53,362 nucleotides of DNA. Origin: Burkholderia sp. Ax-1724 (GTDB lineage: Bacteria; Pseudomonadota; Gammaproteobacteria; Burkholderiales; Burkholderiaceae). The notes below the pieces were generated by a model. The model made no database searches. It was not told the DNA's origin and worked only from the letters and a program-made list of their open reading frames with translations. Positions 50,157 through 53,362 of this stretch are shown in pieces. Where the stretch lies: NCBI RefSeq assembly GCF_011752995.1, contig NZ_VWWL01000036.1, positions 1 through 53,362 of the forward strand, written 5' to 3'. The translations under genes and the position numbers were made by a program. The number at the start of each line of letters is the position of its first letter. Position 1 is the first letter of the stretch.

Positions 50157-51638
50157 ATGACGACCCAACAAGCCTCTGCCACACCCGAACTGCCGCTCGA
50201 CATGATCATCTTCGGCGGGACCGGCGACCTGTCGTTCCGCAAGCTGCTGCCCGCACTTTACATGGCGCATCTGCACGGCAATCTGCCATCCGATACCCGC
50301 ATCCTCACGATCGGCCGCAAGCCGTGGTCGCGCGAGCAGTACATCGGCGAATTCATGGAGCAGAAGGCGAAGCCCTTCATCGAGAAGAAGGCGTTCGACG
50401 CAGCGGCGTGGGACAAATTTCTCGCGATCTTCGAATACGTGCGCATGGACGTCGATTCGCCCGGCGATTACCTGCGCCTGAAGGAAGCCTCGCGCGAAGA
50501 CGTGCGCCGCGTGTTCTATCTCGCGACCTCGCCGGACCTGTTCATGCACATCTGCGACAACCTTTCCGCGGCGGCGCTCGTCGACGGCAATTCGCGCGTC
50601 GTGCTCGAAAAGCCGCTCGGCCACGATCTCGCTTCCGCGCAGGAGATCAACATCGCGGTCGGCAAGCACTTTAGCGAAGCGCAGATCTACCGGATCGACC
50701 ACTACCTCGGCAAGGAAACCGTGCAGAACCTGATGGTGCTGCGCTTCGGCAATCCGATCTTCGGGCCGCTGTGGCAGGCGCCGTACATCAAGAGCGTGCA
50801 GATCACCGTGGCCGAAACGGTCGGCGTGGGCAGCCGCGCGGGGTTCTACGACAAGACCGGCGCGCTGCGTGACATGGTGCAGAACCACCTGCTGCAACTG
50901 CTGTGCATCGTCGCGATGGAGCCGCCCGTGTCGCTCGATCCCGACGCGGTGCGCGACGAAAAGCTCAAGGTATTGCGCTCGCTGCGCCCGATGACGCCCG
51001 AGGACATCGCGCGCGACACGGTGCGCGGCCAGTACACCGCCGGCGCGGTCGACGGCGAGGCGGTCAAGGGCTACCTCGAGGAAGACAACGTGCCGGCCGG
51101 CAGCCGCGCCGAAACCTTCGTTGCGTTGCGCGCGCATATCAACAACTGGCGCTGGGCCAACGTGCCGTTTTTCCTGCGTACCGGCAAGCGCATGCAGAAG
51201 AAGCTCTCGGAAATCGTCATCGAGTTTTCCGATCTGCCGTTCTCGATTTTTCCGAGCGGTGGCCGCAACTATGGCAACCGGCTCGTGATCCAGTTGCAGC
51301 CGGAAGAGTCGATCCAGTTGCAGATGCTCGCGAAGGAACCGGGCAGCGGCATGCATATGCTGCCGGTGAGCCTGAATCTGGACCTGCAGCAGGCTTTCAC
51401 CGAGCGTCGTGCCGAAGCGTACGAGCGACTGCTGATCGACGTGGTGCGCGGGCGTCTCACGCACTTCATGCGCCGCGACGAACTCGAAGCGGCCTGGGCA
51501 TGGGCCGAGCCGATTCTCGACGGCTGGGCGAAGTCGGGCGAGCGGCCGCGCTCGTATACGGCGGGCACGTTCGGGCCGGCCGCGTCGACTGCGTTGATGG
51601 CGCGCGAGAACGCGGTGTGGGCTGAAGAATCGCAGTAA
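50157..51638 (+). CDS. zwf: Glucose-6-phosphate 1-dehydrogenase
   Basis: A 493-residue enzyme, the usual length. It oxidises glucose-6-phosphate with NADP+ (or NAD+), the entry step of the Entner-Doudoroff and oxidative pentose routes. The nucleotide loop is GGTGDLSFRK (20-29), EKPLGHD is at 151-157, and the active-site signature RIDHYLGKE starts at about 179, with the catalytic His in RIDHY. The ATG at 50157 has no strong ribosome site, and a hairpin lies about 50 nt upstream. Zwf is often beside pgl or edd-eda; here the neighbours are a cyclodeaminase-family gene and a LysR gene, so its setting is unusual. Confidence 0.95.
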   Translation: MTTQQASATPELPLDMIIFGGTGDLSFRKLLPALYMAHLHGNLPSDTRILTIGRKPWSREQYIGEFMEQKAKPFIEKKAFDAAAWDKFLAIFEYVRMDVDSPGDYLRLKEASREDVRRVFYLATSPDLFMHICDNLSAAALVDGNSRVVLEKPLGHDLASAQEINIAVGKHFSEAQIYRIDHYLGKETVQNLMVLRFGNPIFGPLWQAPYIKSVQITVAETVGVGSRAGFYDKTGALRDMVQNHLLQLLCIVAMEPPVSLDPDAVRDEKLKVLRSLRPMTPEDIARDTVRGQYTAGAVDGEAVKGYLEEDNVPAGSRAETFVALRAHINNWRWANVPFFLRTGKRMQKKLSEIVIEFSDLPFSIFPSGGRNYGNRLVIQLQPEESIQLQMLAKEPGSGMHMLPVSLNLDLQQAFTERRAEAYERLLIDVVRGRLTHFMRRDELEAAWAWAEPILDGWAKSGERPRSYTAGTFGPAASTALMARENAVWAEESQ

Positions 51639-51860
51639 GCGTTGCCGATGGGCGCCGCCGTGGTGTGGTGGCGCGATCGACGTGCCCGGCCCTATCACCG
51701 CAACCGCCGGATTCAACGGGTGGTTCGATCCTGAAGCGGCGCAAACGGCGCTGCGTTTGCCGATCAGACAGAAGTGATTCCGCTCGACTTGACGGACAGC
51801 GAGTTCGTGACGAGCCGCATCCCCGCGTGCGTGCGCATTGCCGCGTAGCAGGTTCGCGCT

Positions 51861-52817
51861 TCATGCGGGATGCAGCCCGCGCAGCAACTGGCGTACGCGC
51901 GACAGATCCTGCTCGACGTGGCCGTTCTTCTCGAACAGCTCGGCGAGCCAATCGACGAACGCGCGCACGCGCGGCGACACGCGACGGTTTTTCACATACG
52001 CGATCGAAACCGGCATCGGCACCGGTTTCCATTGCGGCAGCACTTCGCGCAGCAATCCCGCATCGAGGTAGGGCTGCGCGGCGACGCGCGCGGGCTGAAT
52101 GAGACCGAGCCCCTGCAGGCCGCAGGTCAGGTAAGCCTGCTCGTCGGTGACTCTGACGAAGCCATCGAGCTTGACCGTGAGCGCTTCGCCGTCCACTTCG
52201 AAATCGAAATCACACTCGCGGCCGTTATGCGGCGACACGCAATTGACGGCGACGTGCGCATGCAGATCGTCGAGATCGACGGGCGTGCCGTGGCGGGCGA
52301 GATAAGCCGGACTCGCGCAGGTCACGTGTTCGAGCGTGCCGAGTTGCCGCGCGACGAGGCTCGAATCGGGCAATTCGCCGAGCTGGATGCTGCAATCGAT
52401 TGCTTCGGATACCAGATCGACGGTGCGGATGCTCACGCCGATCGCGAGATCGAGATTCGGGTAGAGCGCGTGAAACTCGTCGAGAGCGGGCAACACGATT
52501 GCGGTTGCAACGGAGTTCGGCATTTCGATACGCAGACGGCCGGTCAGATTGTCGGTCGAATTACGGATGCTGGCTTCCATCTCGTCGATATCGGCGAGGA
52601 TTTGCGCGCAGCGTTCGTAGTAGGCAGCGCCTTCCGGCGTGACGCTTAGACGCCGTGTCGTGCGGATCAATAGCGCGGTGCCCAGCAGGGCTTCCAGGTT
52701 CTGGACGATCGTTGTTGCTGTTGCTCTGGGGATGTTTAATGACTCCGCTGCGCGGGTGAAGCTGTTGGTGTCCACGATTCGGATGAATGTGCGCATGGCG
52801 GTTATTCGGTCAATCAT
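51861..52817 (-). CDS. LysR-family regulator
   Basis: A 318-residue LTTR. The HTH covers residues 1-60 (MRTFIRIVDTNSFTRAAESLNIPRATATTIVQNLE in parts: NSFTRAAESLNIPRATA), followed by the two-lobe effector domain (about 90-295), with the hinge near GRLRIEMPNSVATAIVLPAL. It belongs to the CrgA/AaeR-like group. The ATG at 52817 has AGGAG about 7-8 nt upstream. It is convergent with zwf (222-nt spacer, nothing else visible there) and has no divergent target gene, because the next 545 bp to the window end hold none. Confidence 0.9.
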   Translation of the reverse strand: MIDRITAMRTFIRIVDTNSFTRAAESLNIPRATATTIVQNLEALLGTALLIRTTRRLSVTPEGAAYYERCAQILADIDEMEASIRNSTDNLTGRLRIEMPNSVATAIVLPALDEFHALYPNLDLAIGVSIRTVDLVSEAIDCSIQLGELPDSSLVARQLGTLEHVTCASPAYLARHGTPVDLDDLHAHVAVNCVSPHNGRECDFDFEVDGEALTVKLDGFVRVTDEQAYLTCGLQGLGLIQPARVAAQPYLDAGLLREVLPQWKPVPMPVSIAYVKNRRVSPRVRAFVDWLAELFEKNGHVEQDLSRVRQLLRGLHPA

Positions 52818-52935
52818 GGAGTGTGCTCCTGGTAAAGGGTTTTGCCTGCGGCGGTTTTTTGTCGTTGTTCTGACTTTGTTGGCCTTTCCTTGTGTTCATG
52901 TCGGTCTATTGGCGTTGCCCCTGTGCGGGGCGGCA

Positions 52936-52967
52936 CCTACTTTCTTTGCGGCTGCAAAGAAAGTAGG
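52936..52967. repeat. Perfect 14-bp-stem hairpin repeat
   Basis: CCTACTTTCTTTGC (52936-52949), loop GGCT, GCAAAGAAAGTAGG (52954-52967), with an extra direct copy of GCAAAGAAAG just after. The surrounding segment (about 52910-53362) has no supportable gene. I recall very similar hairpins in many intergenic regions of Burkholderia-group genomes, so it is probably one copy of a dispersed element; the copy number cannot be seen here. Confidence 0.75.
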
Positions 52968-53362
52968 CAAAGAAAGCAGCTTCACACCGCCAGTTCTTAA
53001 GCGGGTCCCCTGGCTTGGAGGGGGCAGTGGTGCATCTGGAATCGGTGTCCTCGCACATTCAATGCAGGTGACAAAGCCATCATCCGTTCCCACTCCGCAC
53101 TGCGTGCGTCGCGGACGGGGCTGCCAGGAGAACCAGCGGGTTCGTTCGCAAGCGAGGGCCATCGACTACGCCTCGGCGACACGCCGAAACAACCGATGGT
53201 TTTTGAGCTGGGGTTCGGCGCGCGCAGCGCCGCCGGGGGAGTGTCAGAATTTCCGTGTTCAAGGCGGGTTGAAATTCACACGGATGGTCGAACGAATCGA
53301 TCCTCATAAAGAATCGCGAACTGGTTCATGGCCGACTTCCAATCATGAGCGGCGCGTCCCCA

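Overview
The window is high-GC chromosomal DNA of a betaproteobacterium, most likely Paraburkholderia/Burkholderia. This is inferred from the codon style, the OmpC-type porin, the TRAP and aldarate gene families, and an intergenic hairpin repeat at the right end of a kind I remember from Burkholderiales. No rRNA, tRNA, CRISPR array, transposase or phage gene was seen. The gene content is chromosomal-accessory and catabolic, with one likely core gene (zwf).

Region 1 (1-300, plus a small gene to 561) is AT-richer, hairpin-rich DNA with a two-helix membrane protein I do not recognise. Region 2 (713-16725) is the main system: a complete-looking oxidative hexuronate/aldarate catabolic regulon. Uronate enters through a porin and a TRAP transporter (DctP-Q-M). 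Uronate dehydrogenase and an SMP-30 lactonase make the aldarate, and GarD dehydrates it. The keto-deoxy-glucarate can then go either through KdgD plus an alpha-ketoglutarate semialdehyde dehydrogenase to alpha-ketoglutarate, or through the aldolase GarL plus GarR to pyruvate and glycerate. A GudP-like MFS carrier imports aldarates. A FadR-type GntR regulator sits in the middle. Six copies of the 15-bp motif GTCRTCSTACAACAT, in pairs, lie in front of three of the transcription units, and a related 13-bp palindrome precedes the regulator, so the cluster reads as one local regulon.

Region 3 (16.8-19.8 kb) holds a small tautomerase, a class II aldolase-like protein, a urea transporter and a glycolipid-binding-type protein. 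Region 4 (19.8-25.5 kb) is a minus-strand operon of a MerR regulator, a Baeyer-Villiger-type flavin monooxygenase, an SDR, a PF10118 diiron-type protein and an Asp-nucleophile alpha/beta hydrolase, with a perfect 8-6-8 palindrome in the monooxygenase promoter. Region 5 (25.6-35.2 kb) has a GNAT acetyltransferase, an RpiR regulator, a DMT exporter divergent from a MocR regulator, an orphan TAXI binding protein, a zinc-ribbon membrane protein, and a DHA2 efflux pump divergent from its TetR regulator.

Region 6 (35.2-44.4 kb) has a response regulator, a His-rich Zur, a GST, a NERD-helicase, a phosphoribosyltransferase-HAD fusion, and a signalling trio: an exported molybdopterin-fold protein overlapping a hybrid histidine kinase, followed convergently by a BetR-domain response regulator. 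Region 7 (44.7-46.3 kb) is a HipBA toxin-antitoxin module with two evenly spaced operators. Region 8 (46.5-52.8 kb) has a DAO-family oxidoreductase, a C39-like protease, an ornithine-cyclodeaminase-family reductase, zwf and a LysR regulator. The last 545 bp are intergenic with a perfect 14-bp-stem hairpin.
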